This document shows, one piece after another, positions 1 through 8,703 of a stretch of 64,000 nucleotides of DNA. Both the position numbers and the translations under genes were made by a program. Source of the stretch: Calothrix sp. NIES-2100 (lineage in GTDB: Bacteria > Cyanobacteriota > Cyanobacteriia > Cyanobacteriales > Nostocaceae); contig NZ_AP018178.1 of assembly GCF_002368195.1 (NCBI RefSeq), positions 7,080,645 to 7,144,644 of the forward strand, read 5' to 3'. The notes under the pieces were generated by a model, which searched no databases, had not been told where the DNA came from, and worked only from the letters and a program-made list of their open reading frames with translations. Numbering within the stretch: the stretch's first letter is position 1; every line of letters begins with the position of its first letter.

Positions 1-439
1 AAATTTTAATGCCGTTGTCCTCTGGTGGGTTATGGCTGGCAGAAATCATAACTCCGCCTATGGCATCACTGACGCTTGTCAGATAAGCAACGCAGGGAGT
101 AGGGCATAAACCTAAATACCATACCTCTATTCCCGCTGCTGTTAACCCGGCACTCAAAGCCATCGCCAGCATATCGCTGGTGTTTCTGGAGTCTTGTCCG
201 AGAATCACTGGCCCTGAGTTATTGGCATGAGTACGCAAAACAATCCCAGCCCAAAAACCTATTTGCAATGCTAAAGGCGCATTCAGCAATTCTCCTACTC
301 GCCCGCGAATCCCATCTGTACCAAATAAGGGATTGTTTGGCAGCGTTATTAAGTTAGGGGAATAATTGCTGGCGATATTGCTGACTACAGCAGAACTTCC
401 ATTCAGGCCGCCTTGAGTTCGAGTTATTGATGAAACCAT
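1..439 (-). CDS. glmM: Phosphoglucosamine mutase GlmM, N-terminal part (cut by window edge)
   Basis: GlmM interconverts glucosamine-6-phosphate and glucosamine-1-phosphate in the cytoplasm, on the way to UDP-GlcNAc for peptidoglycan and other glycans. Reading the minus strand from the ATG at 439-437 gives an open frame to the window edge. It holds the family landmarks: FGTDGIRG near residues 39-46 after a roughly 35-residue extension, LGQDSR, and the phosphoserine loop SASHNP with the catalytic Ser near residue 135. About 145 residues of a family usually near 450-490 are present, so the sugar-binding and C-terminal domains lie outside. The N-terminal extension before the FGTDGIRG motif is longer than in E. 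coli. Other phosphohexomutases share the fold, but this set of motifs fits GlmM best. Confidence 0.88.
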   Translation of the reverse strand, partial: MVSSITRTQGGLNGSSAVVSNIASNYSPNLITLPNNPLFGTDGIRGRVGELLNAPLALQIGFWAGIVLRTHANNSGPVILGQDSRNTSDMLAMALSAGLTAAGIEVWYLGLCPTPCVAYLTSVSDAIGGVMISASHNPPEDNGIKI

Positions 440-1327
440 ATATTAAAACACTCCACACAGTCACACTGCAAAATAGCACTTTACACTTTGTTCAACAATT
501 CTGACTTATTACTGTTTGATTTGGATAAGTAACTATATATAGATAAATCACTAGTATCCCATTTATCAGTGCTAATACTTAGATTTTGCCCCTTCACTTT
601 TGATGGCAATTTTTGTAGATTTGCCTCTAGTACTCTGTCAAGATAAAAATTATGGACTGTAGTGCGGGCCGAAAAGGCCGCGTGAGCGAGACGCTCACAC
701 TACCAAAAATCCCTCAAAACAAAATTGACAGACTAATAGGCTCCTCTACCATTATGGGAAATGGTGCCAAATCATAGCATATTTACTGAATAATTGTTTG
801 CGCGATCGCGATTCTTCGCTTCTAGTTCATCGATGCTAATAAACTTACTTATAGATTGTTCTTTTTAGAGAATATCTCTAATTCTCAGAATACTGTTTAT
901 CAGCAAAAATACTTATGAATTTTCTTATTTTATCGTAAAGATTCCTTAAAATATCTGGTTTCTGCAAATTGATAAATAATCTTTGCAAGCATGACTAGGA
1001 CTTTTGACGGTTTTTCCTAGTTAATGATGACTCTACAAAGCAGCGGCAGACAACTAAGCTGTAGAAAACATCACATCCGCTGATTTTTCGCAAAATCAGC
1101 AGTTATTGGGGTAAATCCGCAAATTAGCTCATGACGACTGCGAATCATCTTCTAAAACTACAGGTTCTTACGCTTTACTGTGCAAAAAAAGTTCAAACTC
1201 CGGTTGCTTAAAAATTTTTAATATAAATTCTCATCAAATCGTTCTAATGTAACGTTTTAATGGCCTAATTTAGCCATTAGTAAATCGAAACTCTGGTAGT
1301 TGACCTTTTAAAGTTGAGAATTTTAGC
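440..1327. other. Intergenic region between glmM and heme oxygenase
   Basis: These 888 bases separate divergently transcribed glmM and ho1 and hold no convincing gene. Visible items are a GC-rich dispersed-looking stretch near 661-705 made of two small hairpins (GGGCCGAAAAGGCC and GTGAGCGAGACGCTCAC), a HIP1 octamer near 800, and a perfect 9-bp hairpin at 1079-1100 (GCTGATTTT, loop TCGC, AAAATCAGC). The rest is AT-rich and presumably carries both promoters, which I cannot place exactly. Confidence 0.6.
1079..1100. other. 9-bp perfect hairpin upstream of ho1
   Basis: GCTGATTTT and AAAATCAGC pair perfectly around a TCGC loop, 228 bases before the ho1 start. It could act in the 5' leader of ho1 or end a short upstream transcript. 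Only the symmetry is seen; a role is not shown. Confidence 0.4.
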
Positions 1328-2041
1328 ATGAGTAGCAATTTAGCAAGCAAATTGCGTGTAGGCACTAAAAAAGCCCATACGATGGCAGAAAATGTCGGTT
1401 TTGTCAAGTGCTTTTTAAAAGGGGTTGTGGAGAAAAGCTCATACCGCAAGCTAGTTGGTAATTTCTATTTCATCTACTCAGCTATGGAAGAGGAGATGGA
1501 AAAGCACCAGAACCATCCAATTGTTAGTAAAATTAATTTTCCTCAACTCAACCGCAAGCAAACCTTAGAGGAAGACCTGAGTTACTACTATGGTTTTAAC
1601 TGGCGGGAGCAAGTCAAACTATCTCCAGCTGGGGAAGCTTACGTCCAACGTATCCGGGAAATCTCAGCCACAGAACCGGAATTATTAATTGCCCATTCTT
1701 ACACCCGTTACCTTGGTGATTTATCTGGTGGACAAATCCTTAAAGGTATTGCCCAAACAGCAATGAACCTCACTGATGGTGGTACTGCCTTTTATGAATT
1801 TGCAGAGATTACCGACGAGAAGGAATTTAAAGCTAAGTATCGTCAAGCTTTGGATGAATTGCCGATTGATGAAGCTACAGCCGATCGCATCGTGGATGAA
1901 GCCAACGCCGCTTTTGGTATGAACATGAAGATGTTCCAAGAATTGGAAGGTAATTTAATCAAAGCCATCGGTATCATGCTTTACAACACCTTAACCAGAA
2001 AGCGCACCCGTGGCAGCACCGAACTCGCTACCGCTGAATAA
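1328..2041 (+). CDS. ho1: Heme oxygenase, biliverdin-producing (HO-1 type)
   Basis: The enzyme opens heme to biliverdin IXa, CO and Fe2+ using reduced ferredoxin; in cyanobacteria biliverdin feeds phycobilin synthesis for phycobilisomes and phytochromes. The protein has 237 residues, normal for cyanobacterial HO-1. The proximal heme ligand is His17 in KKAHTMAEN, and the distal-helix glycine motif is seen in YLGDLSGGQ near residues 128-136. The start ATG gives the expected N-terminus MSSNLASKL. It stands alone, with a long upstream region and no partner bilin reductase nearby. A second, low-oxygen isoform (HO-2) often exists elsewhere in such genomes; nothing here separates the two, but the N-terminus resembles the constitutive form. 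Confidence 0.95.
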   Translation: MSSNLASKLRVGTKKAHTMAENVGFVKCFLKGVVEKSSYRKLVGNFYFIYSAMEEEMEKHQNHPIVSKINFPQLNRKQTLEEDLSYYYGFNWREQVKLSPAGEAYVQRIREISATEPELLIAHSYTRYLGDLSGGQILKGIAQTAMNLTDGGTAFYEFAEITDEKEFKAKYRQALDELPIDEATADRIVDEANAAFGMNMKMFQELEGNLIKAIGIMLYNTLTRKRTRGSTELATAE

Positions 2042-2213
2042 TTCGTTGTAAAATCAATTTTTTTAAAATCTAGGGGCAATTTCCCTGGGGTCACCTGAGT
2101 AGATGAGGCTTAGGCGATCGCAAGGAAGTTGCCCCTCAGGCTATTAGACTGGGAATATTAGATTGTGAATTTGGAATGGGATATTGTTTTCAGCGGGATT
2201 CGGGACTAATAAG

Positions 2214-3074
2214 TCATGATTTTAGCTTTTTCAGTTTAATTTGTTGGATTAATGCTTTTATAGCGGATAAAAAAGTTTTAAAATTATTAGGTAATTCTGG
2301 GTAAGCACTTGACCAGGGCGATTGTTGAAGATATAACCAATAAATTTTCTTTTCAGCAGCAATACACCAGCTATGCCAAGGTTTTAATGAGCCAACAAAA
2401 TGTACGATAATTGATTCCTCATTAATCGCTGATTCTCCCGCATATAAGTTAACTAATGAATTCCACTTGTTGTCTAAATTTAAAAATTGACCATCAATGA
2501 CTTTGTTTAAAGCATCTTGATCTAATAACAGGACTAAGTCAGGTTGATTACGGATTAAATCAAGACATTTACTGCCCACATCTATTTTGCGCCATGCATC
2601 TAAATTAATTAGCATGACACCAGCGTTAAAATAATAGTCACTCTGAAGTTGAAGCCTTTTTTTTGTAGCTACAGCTTTTGCTAAACCGCTATAAGCTGCA
2701 ATTATATAATTGGATAGATCGTAATTATATAGCTCCAGAAGTGAACCGTTAACGATTAAATCTGAATCAAGATAAAGAACTTTACTAAGATGGCTGGGCA
2801 GGAGATCGGCTGCTAGTAATCTATAATATGAAGCAGATGATATGTGGTAAGATAATTTTAAATTTTTTACAGATGCATCATCTATTTGATAAATTAAAAA
2901 ATTCACATCACACTTGGCTTTAAGTTGTTCAAGTTTATGATGCAAATTACTGTTGATTTTATTAGTTATTATATGAACTTGTTTGACATGTTCAAGATTA
3001 TTCAATATTAGAGAGGTGACAGCCACACCAAAGTGTTGTTCATATTGTTCATCAAAACAAAACAGAATTTCCAT
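2214..3074 (-). CDS. Glycosyltransferase family 8 protein
   Basis: This is a cytoplasmic retaining glycosyltransferase of the GT8 (LgtC/WaaJ/glycogenin) type, which moves glucose or galactose from a UDP-sugar. The metal-binding DxD is D103-S-D105 in VLYLDSDLIVNG. The other family blocks follow in order: a YFNAGVMLINLDAWR-type block near residue 148, LLDQDALN near 183, and VHFVGSLKPWH near 225, the C-terminal metal and substrate block. Length (286) fits the single-domain form. It is transcribed away from ho1 with no partner gene, so the acceptor is unknown. A cell-surface glycan or lipid acceptor is the likely inference given the glycan genes around it. Confidence 0.85.
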   Translation of the reverse strand: MEILFCFDEQYEQHFGVAVTSLILNNLEHVKQVHIITNKINSNLHHKLEQLKAKCDVNFLIYQIDDASVKNLKLSYHISSASYYRLLAADLLPSHLSKVLYLDSDLIVNGSLLELYNYDLSNYIIAAYSGLAKAVATKKRLQLQSDYYFNAGVMLINLDAWRKIDVGSKCLDLIRNQPDLVLLLDQDALNKVIDGQFLNLDNKWNSLVNLYAGESAINEESIIVHFVGSLKPWHSWCIAAEKKIYWLYLQQSPWSSAYPELPNNFKTFLSAIKALIQQIKLKKLKS

Positions 3075-3263
3075 GTGATTCCTAAATTTTTATATGGAAA
3101 TGGTTTCAATAGGGAATTAAATTCACAAACAGCATTAAGAGTTTGAGAATTAGTGCAGAATTTCAGCTTAAAATAACTAAGTCGAACTTTTGATTCAGTT
3201 TAACCTCAGTATTTAAGTTTGTAATCAGCAAAATTCACTATACTGAGTAAATTAGGCAAAAAT

Positions 3264-4304
3264 ATGGCTACAAAAATTCCTGTCACAGTGATCACAGGCT
3301 TCTTAGGTAGTGGTAAAACCAGCCTAATTCGCCACCTGCTACAAAACAACCAAGGACGAAGGATTGCGGTTTTAGTTAATGAATTTGGCGAACTCGGTAT
3401 TGATGGCGAATTGTTGAAATCCTGTCAAATTTGTCCCGAAGATAGTCAGGATGGAAGTAATATCTTTGAGTTAACTAATGGCTGCTTGTGCTGCACCGTG
3501 CAAGAAGAGTTTTATCCGACGATGCAACAGTTACTCAAGCGACGCGATCGCATTGACTGCATTGTGATTGAAACTTCTGGGTTAGCTTTACCAAAACCCC
3601 TAATTAAGGCTTTCCGATGGGAAGAAATTCGCACTGGTGCAACAGTGGATGCGGTAATTACTGTCGTGGATTGTGCGGCGGTAGCAGCGGGGACATTTGC
3701 CAGTAATCCAGAAGCAGTGGCAGCCCAACGGCAAGCAGATGATAGTCTAGAACATGAAACTCCATTGCAAGAACTGTTTGAAGACCAATTAGCTTGTGCA
3801 GATTTGGTAGTTTTAAATAAAACTGATTTGGTGGATGGTGAGACTAAATCACAAGTTGAGGAATTAGTCAAACAAGAATTGCCGAGGGTGGTGAAGATTG
3901 TGGAGAGCGATCGCGGTCAACTCGATCCATCTATATTACTCGGTTTGCAAGCGGCTGTGGAAGACAATTTAGATAGCCGTCCTAGTCATCATGATACGGA
4001 AGAAGACCACGACCACGATGACGAAATTACTTCAACTCACGTAATTTTAGACCGTGCCTTTGACCCGGAAAAACTACAACAACAGCTGCAACAAATAGCA
4101 AATCAACAAGAGATTTATCGCATTAAAGGTTTTGTAGTTGTACCGAATAAACCGATGCGTTTAGTTATGCAAGGTGTCGGCACTAGATTTGATAAGTTTT
4201 ACGATCGCCCTTGGCAACCAGAAGAAGCTAGGCAAACTCGTTTAGTATTCATCGGTCGCGATTTAAAATCTGCGGAGATAGAATCGCAACTTGTAGCTTT
4301 ATAA
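3264..4304 (+). CDS. CobW/COG0523-family GTPase (metal chaperone type)
   Basis: This is a G3E-family GTPase expected to deliver or sense a metal such as zinc or cobalt. The P-loop GFLGSGKT is at residues 12-19. The hallmark CxCC motif is at C74-L-C76-C77 inside NGCLCCTV, and the NKTD guanine-specificity motif is near residues 183-186. A CobW C-terminal domain spans roughly 255-346. Between them, near residues 242-253, lies a His/Asp-rich loop (HHDTEEDHDHDDE) of the kind that binds metal in zinc-linked members. There are no cobalamin genes nearby, so a role in zinc handling or metalloenzyme maturation is as likely as cobalt. The original CobW function in B12 synthesis should not be assumed. 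Confidence 0.85.
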   Translation: MATKIPVTVITGFLGSGKTSLIRHLLQNNQGRRIAVLVNEFGELGIDGELLKSCQICPEDSQDGSNIFELTNGCLCCTVQEEFYPTMQQLLKRRDRIDCIVIETSGLALPKPLIKAFRWEEIRTGATVDAVITVVDCAAVAAGTFASNPEAVAAQRQADDSLEHETPLQELFEDQLACADLVVLNKTDLVDGETKSQVEELVKQELPRVVKIVESDRGQLDPSILLGLQAAVEDNLDSRPSHHDTEEDHDHDDEITSTHVILDRAFDPEKLQQQLQQIANQQEIYRIKGFVVVPNKPMRLVMQGVGTRFDKFYDRPWQPEEARQTRLVFIGRDLKSAEIESQLVAL

Positions 4305-4344
4305 GTTAGTTAGCTAGCGGATATCAAATTTGATTTGAGCATAG

Positions 4345-4389
4345 ATTTTGGATTTTAGATGAAAATTTCTTCAATCCAAAATCCAAAAT
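4345..4389. terminator. Inverted repeat between convergent genes, possible terminator
   Basis: A 12-bp perfect inverted repeat (ATTTTGGATTTT / AAAATCCAAAAT) with a 21-base spacer lies between the 3' ends of the convergent CobW-like gene and the permease gene. The arms are AT-rich, the spacer is long and there is no clean T run. It may therefore be a dispersed repeat; the same GGATTTTGGATT motif recurs near 37050 and 44374. Confidence 0.3.
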
Positions 4390-4399
4390 TTCAAATCTA

Positions 4400-4499
4400 A
4401 TACCGATTCAAATAATGTTTGCGACACATCAATATATTCTAGAGGGCACAGCAGTGCTGTGCCCCTACCATCTGTCACATTCTTTTTTCAAATTGGTAT
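4400..4499. repeat. MITE-like palindromic element with ATACCRATT ends
   Basis: This 100-bp stretch begins with ATACCGATT and ends with the reverse complement of ATACCAATTT. Imperfect homology between the two arms extends about 30 bases inward. Its centre is the hairpin GGGCACAGCAGTGCTGTGCCC. The same outer ends bound the 26525-26718 element. It contains no gene, which fits a non-autonomous element. Mobility is inferred only from symmetry and recurrence. Confidence 0.5.
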
Positions 4500-4511
4500 A
4501 AAATTTGGTGA

Positions 4512-5693
4512 TTACTCTGAACGTAGGGCTTTGACTGGATCGATCTGGCTAGCCCGCACGGCGGGAGGTAAACTAGCTCCTACCCCCACCAGTAAAGCTG
4601 AACCCAATGCCAACACTGCAATCCTGTTATTAAACTCGTAGGGCAATTTAAAGGTATCAGCGACTATAACCGTCAATCCGTGTACTGCTCCCAAGCCTGC
4701 TGTTCCTCCAATTAGACTTAAAAGCATAGCCTCGAGAATAAATTGCAGCATAATTTCCTGTTGGGTTGCTCCTAATGCCCGTCTCAAACCGATTTCAGCG
4801 GTTCTTTCGGTTACAGAGGCAATCATAATGTTTGCAATCCCGACACCGCCAACTAATAGTGCGATCGCGCCTACTGCCATTAAACCTTGAGAAGCCATCT
4901 CCAGGGTTTTCTGCTGCTGGATGATGTCTGATACATTATTCCAAAACTTAAATTTTTGACCTGGGAATCTTTGTAGCAGCAGATCCTCAGCTTGGTGGCT
5001 CAAATCTTCTACATTTTCCAGTTTGTCAGGGCGCATTTGGATGCTGCCAATATCGCGGCTACCAGTTAGAGCATTATAAACAGGCATCGGTACATACAAT
5101 TGACCCGTTGGCGGGGCATTTTCATCTAGACTAGTCGCTACCACCCCGACGATGATATAGGGTCTACGCCCAGCATAAATCATCTGACCTAAAGGATTCT
5201 GCTTCTGAAAAAGTTGTTCTGCTAGCAATTGATCGACAACTACCACTGGTCGGTAACTGGCAAAATCTTCAGGCGTAAAGAACCTTCCTGATAGTAAGGC
5301 TTTCCCAGAAGTCAGCAGAAAATCTTGAGATACAGGTGACATAGGAGGACTAAATTCCTTGTCCTGAAATACAGTTGGTGTAGGGCCAGCCCAATTAAAA
5401 GCACTGATTGCCCGTAAACCCACTAACCGTTGGCGCAAGTATTCCATATCTTCCAACTTAAGTTGACTACTGCGACCACCAGAATCCCAGTCTGGGTATA
5501 CCGAGACTTGAGGTGCGCCTCGTTTTTCCAGTTGTTGGGCGATCAAAGTGCGGCTGATAGTGCCAACCTGAAGTGTGGCACTGACAGCCGCCACACCCAT
5601 AAATATCCCTAGAGTAGTCAAGGCAGAACGTAAAGGATTCCTACCTAAGGAGTGAAAAGTAATAGTCAGTAAGTCAAAAGCTGAAAGAGCCAT
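4512..5693 (-). CDS. MacB/DevC-like ABC transporter permease
   Basis: This inner-membrane permease is of the MacB/FtsX/DevC class, which drives tripartite efflux or glycolipid export by moving a periplasmic domain. One N-terminal membrane segment near residues 20-45 is followed by a large MacB-type periplasmic core domain to about 270. Three C-terminal segments come next, the first carrying a GVGIANIMIASVTERTAEIG-type motif. The chain lacks the N-terminal ATPase of E. coli MacB, so an ATPase must come from elsewhere. A TTG at 5708 is possible, but the ATG at 5693 gives the usual start MALSAFDLL. It follows the adaptor gene at 5928-7169 on the same strand, separated by a repeat-bearing gap of 234 bases. 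Confidence 0.82.
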   Translation of the reverse strand: MALSAFDLLTITFHSLGRNPLRSALTTLGIFMGVAAVSATLQVGTISRTLIAQQLEKRGAPQVSVYPDWDSGGRSSQLKLEDMEYLRQRLVGLRAISAFNWAGPTPTVFQDKEFSPPMSPVSQDFLLTSGKALLSGRFFTPEDFASYRPVVVVDQLLAEQLFQKQNPLGQMIYAGRRPYIIVGVVATSLDENAPPTGQLYVPMPVYNALTGSRDIGSIQMRPDKLENVEDLSHQAEDLLLQRFPGQKFKFWNNVSDIIQQQKTLEMASQGLMAVGAIALLVGGVGIANIMIASVTERTAEIGLRRALGATQQEIMLQFILEAMLLSLIGGTAGLGAVHGLTVIVADTFKLPYEFNNRIAVLALGSALLVGVGASLPPAVRASQIDPVKALRSE

Positions 5694-5703
5694 TTGATAA
5701 CAA

Positions 5704-5740
5704 TTCAAAATTTAAAATTCAAAATTCAAAATTCAAAATT
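5704..5740. repeat. AAAATTC short tandem repeat
   Basis: Several near-perfect copies of a TTCAAAA/AAATTCA heptamer stand directly upstream of the permease start on the minus strand. It looks like one of the slippage-prone heptanucleotide repeats common in Nostocales gaps. Confidence 0.6.
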
Positions 5741-5858
5741 ACAGCAGTTTTCATGTATTTAGACTACAAGCTGGTATCTGTATTTCTTTGTACCTTTGCG
5801 CCTTTGCGCCTTTGCGTGAAATAAAAAAATGTGGTTCATTTACCTGAAAATCGCTGTA
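5740..5858. repeat. Short element with TACAGC terminal inverted repeats
   Basis: The left end TACAGCAGTTTTCATGTA and the reverse complement of the right end, TACAGCGATTTTCAGGTA, match over about 18 bases with few differences. The same ends, with the same TACCTGAAA inner motif, bound the 33077-33378 element. Two copies of CTTTGCGC lie in the middle. No coding capacity is seen. Confidence 0.5.
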
Positions 5859-5927
5859 AGAAAAGAAAGCTAGATAATATAAGGCTTAGGACGTGTATAT
5901 CTGTTACATTATTTTTGCAAATTGGTA

Positions 5928-7169
5928 TTACTTGTCAGTAATTTTAACTGGCATTCCCGGCTTTAATTGCGATTCTACAGGTGGCAGGATAATTTGTTCG
6001 CCAGCACGCAAACCAGAGGTGACTTCTACGTTCAATAATCCCTCCAATCCTAAATTAATAGTTCTTTTCTGAGCTTGATTTTTAGTATCCCGAATCCACA
6101 CAAAAGGCTGTGCTTCAGAGCGCTGAATAGCTTCTGTGTTTAAAACTACTACATTCTGCCTTTGTTGCAAAATAATCTCAACGTTTACTCGGCTACCAGG
6201 GAGCAGTGTCCGAGTCGGGGTATCAAGCCGAACCGTTGCGGGTACTGTTGGTTGATCTGATGGATTTTGACCGCCGCCCTCCTGTTTTTGAGCGTCAGCT
6301 GTGAGTGCTTGAGGATACAGGCTTTGTACGCGTCCAGTGAATGTCTGAGGATTAGGGCCGATGGCTGTAACGTGGGCAAATTGGCTGACTCGGACTTGAG
6401 CAGCGTTGAGAGTAGAAAGCTGGAGTTTCACCAATATTTTTCTGGGGTCGCCCAAGGTAAGCAGGTTGGTACGCACCTCTACTCCATCACCATCTTGCAC
6501 ATTGACACCTAAAACTACGCCATTCATTGGTGCAGTGACGATATTATCTTGGAGTTGCTGCTGAATCAGTTGGCTCTGCAATCGCAGGCTTTGAATTTTG
6601 AGCGCGGATGTACGTGTCTCTGACTGCGCATCTCGCAGCGCAGCTTTAGCTACGCGCACTGCATCTTCCTGAGATTGAGCTTGTTCTAGTGCAATTGCTC
6701 CCTGTTTGACTAAGGGATTCAGCCTCTGAAGTTGGTGTTCTTCGGCGCTTAAACGCTCTTGGGCTTCGATAATTTTATCGCGATTGCGTGCTAAATTGAG
6801 TTCTTCTTGCTGAATTTGCAACTGTTGATCGGCAAGGGCAATTTTTCTCTCAGGATAGCGCAGGGTGAGTAAAACTTGACCAGGTTTAACCCTGTAACCA
6901 GGTTTTACCATTACCCGTTCCACTGCACCCTCTTTTGGTGACTTCAAAATCCGCTGTTCCCGCAGTTCAACAGTACCACTTTCATTGATTGTGGTTTCAA
7001 CATTACCCCGCTCGACGGTGAGTAAGCGCACTGCTATTGGCTCAGGAGGTTGATTGATAACTAAAAAGTATGTCAGCCAACCGCCAACACCGACTGAAGT
7101 CAAAACTCCTGACCAGGCTAGCCATCGACCTGCAATTTTGAATCTATTTTTTTCATCTTTCCAGATCAT
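5928..7169 (-). CDS. HlyD/MacA-family periplasmic adaptor protein
   Basis: This membrane-fusion protein would bridge an inner-membrane ABC permease and an outer-membrane channel. A single N-terminal transmembrane helix lies near residues 14-38. A lipoyl/barrel half follows near 60-110 (KPGYRVKPGQVLLTL). A long alpha-hairpin, rich in Gln, Leu and Glu, spans about 110-215. The second lipoyl half comes next (APMNGVVLGVNVQDGDGV), then beta-barrel and membrane-proximal domains to residue 413. The order fits MacA or DevB. It is upstream of the MacB-like permease on the same strand, so the two probably form one exporter; no ATPase gene is adjacent. An inverted-repeat end (AAATTGGTATT) abuts its stop codon. 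Confidence 0.85.
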   Translation of the reverse strand: MIWKDEKNRFKIAGRWLAWSGVLTSVGVGGWLTYFLVINQPPEPIAVRLLTVERGNVETTINESGTVELREQRILKSPKEGAVERVMVKPGYRVKPGQVLLTLRYPERKIALADQQLQIQQEELNLARNRDKIIEAQERLSAEEHQLQRLNPLVKQGAIALEQAQSQEDAVRVAKAALRDAQSETRTSALKIQSLRLQSQLIQQQLQDNIVTAPMNGVVLGVNVQDGDGVEVRTNLLTLGDPRKILVKLQLSTLNAAQVRVSQFAHVTAIGPNPQTFTGRVQSLYPQALTADAQKQEGGGQNPSDQPTVPATVRLDTPTRTLLPGSRVNVEIILQQRQNVVVLNTEAIQRSEAQPFVWIRDTKNQAQKRTINLGLEGLLNVEVTSGLRAGEQIILPPVESQLKPGMPVKITDK

Positions 7170-7221
7170 GAGACTTGTCCTAGTGTGGGTTTGCAGTTGG
7201 CTACAAGTGAGGACGAGTGAA

Positions 7222-8664
7222 CTACCTACAGCGACTCGAAGAGCGCTGTAGGCTTCTGGTACATTTTAATGTTTCCAGAACTTCCTTCGAGGTACTATTA
7301 GTAGTAGATTCAGTTACTACAAGATTCCCTTTACGGCGTTTTATCGTGGGGAACAGTCCCAGCCCCACGCGCTTAATGTTGATAGCGGCGTTAACGTCAC
7401 GGTCAACTTTTAGCGATTCAAATTCATCCCAATACTCACGGATATCGCGATCAGTAAAAATGAACTCGTCACGATACGCAAGTAATTGAGATGTGTATGC
7501 AGGTTTTACTGCTATTGTCCTAGCACCAGCTTTTCCAGCTATGTATTCTAGGATTGTAAAAAACTGCCCAAATGCAGCATCATTCCAAGATTTATTCAAT
7601 CCTGATTTAGCTGATTGACCGTTGGGTAAATATTTACCGTTTTCATCTTGTTTAGCTTTATTCCTTTTTGAGAGAGATATTAACTTAAGGTCTTCATATA
7701 AAAAAACTTTCTTATTTGTTCTTATCAAAGCATGAGCAGTTTTGAAAGCATGGTCAATTCTTGCTCTAGCAATACGTTGATGAACTCTAGCTTCTTTTTT
7801 AGCTAGTTTACGACGTGATTTACTACCTTTTTTCTTAGCAGATTTACGGTTAGATATACGCGCTAGTCTTTTTTCAGATTTTCTGAAAGACTTAAGAGAT
7901 GGCAACTTATTGTTATATGAGGTTGCCAAATAATCATCTTCATGAAGTACAGCATCTAGACCCAAAGTATTATCCCAAGTTGGGATAATGTTATCAGGAG
8001 AAAAATTTGGTACACTTGGGTCTTCTAAACAAATAGTGATGTACCAGCCATCAGCTTTATTAGTCAAAAGTGCGTTTTTTAGGACAAAACCATCAGGCAA
8101 TCGACGGTGTAAACGTACCTTTATCCAACCTTTTAACTTTGAAAACGACAAGAATAACCAATCTTTTTCTATGCGCTCTATCGTTATAGCTTGCCCTTCT
8201 ATCCGCATAGTTCGGTAACGTGCGGCATTTTTAAATCGTGGCTTTCCTGCACGTACCCCATTGCTATCAACGCCAGTTCCCTCAACGCGGGGAACCCGCG
8301 CACGGGACTGGCTCCCCTGAATAAAACGAGAAAAAGCCAAATCCACCCGCTTAGAAACATCTTGTAACGTCTGTGATGGAACACGAGTAAAATCCAACAA
8401 TTCACCAGAAGAAACAACTTTTATTAAATCTTCTTTGAGAATAGGTAACTGTTTCTTTTGAGAATAGAAGTTAGGATGATCTCGTAATTCAGGCAACGAA
8501 CAAATCAATCGACAGGCATTAATGCTATTGCGATTGTTTTCCCACCAATTAAACCTATCTCCTAGTTGCTTGTTGTACCAGTACTTACATACTCGCAACC
8601 AGTAATTAAGCTCTAGCTTTTGATTGGTATTTGGGTAAATACGATATTGATAGTTAAGCAACAA
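7222..8664 (-). CDS. tnpB: TnpB-family RNA-guided nuclease (IS200/IS605/IS1341-type orfB)
   Basis: TnpB proteins are transposon-encoded, RNA-guided DNA nucleases that help the element persist. The RuvC residues are all present: D237 in LGLDAVL, E324 in FLYEDLKL and D421 in VDRDVNAAINI, so the nuclease looks intact. The zinc-finger segment between TSQ (391-393) and D421 has no cysteine at all, where typical members have four. The start is the TTG at 8664-8662, chosen because a strong AGGAGGTGA lies six bases upstream. The 3' end encodes a strong hairpin. No TnpA is beside it, so movement would need a partner in trans. It sits between the glycan operon and the efflux pair without visibly breaking either. 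Confidence 0.9.
   Translation of the reverse strand: MLLNYQYRIYPNTNQKLELNYWLRVCKYWYNKQLGDRFNWWENNRNSINACRLICSLPELRDHPNFYSQKKQLPILKEDLIKVVSSGELLDFTRVPSQTLQDVSKRVDLAFSRFIQGSQSRARVPRVEGTGVDSNGVRAGKPRFKNAARYRTMRIEGQAITIERIEKDWLFLSFSKLKGWIKVRLHRRLPDGFVLKNALLTNKADGWYITICLEDPSVPNFSPDNIIPTWDNTLGLDAVLHEDDYLATSYNNKLPSLKSFRKSEKRLARISNRKSAKKKGSKSRRKLAKKEARVHQRIARARIDHAFKTAHALIRTNKKVFLYEDLKLISLSKRNKAKQDENGKYLPNGQSAKSGLNKSWNDAAFGQFFTILEYIAGKAGARTIAVKPAYTSQLLAYRDEFIFTDRDIREYWDEFESLKVDRDVNAAINIKRVGLGLFPTIKRRKGNLVVTESTTNSTSKEVLETLKCTRSLQRSSSRCR
7225..7252 (-). ncRNA. Hairpin at the tnpB 3' end, candidate right-end/reRNA structure
   Basis: A perfect 9-bp stem, CCTACAGCG with CGCTGTAGG, extends by CTC/GAG around a GAA loop past one bulged base. 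It covers the last codons and stop of tnpB. In this family the guide RNA derives from the 3' end of tnpB and runs into the element's right end, so the place and form fit. The exact RNA end and transposon boundary are not determined. Confidence 0.5.
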
Positions 8665-8703
8665 GGAAACTCACCTCCTGAATTTTTAATCTTTTTGATT
8701 TAG

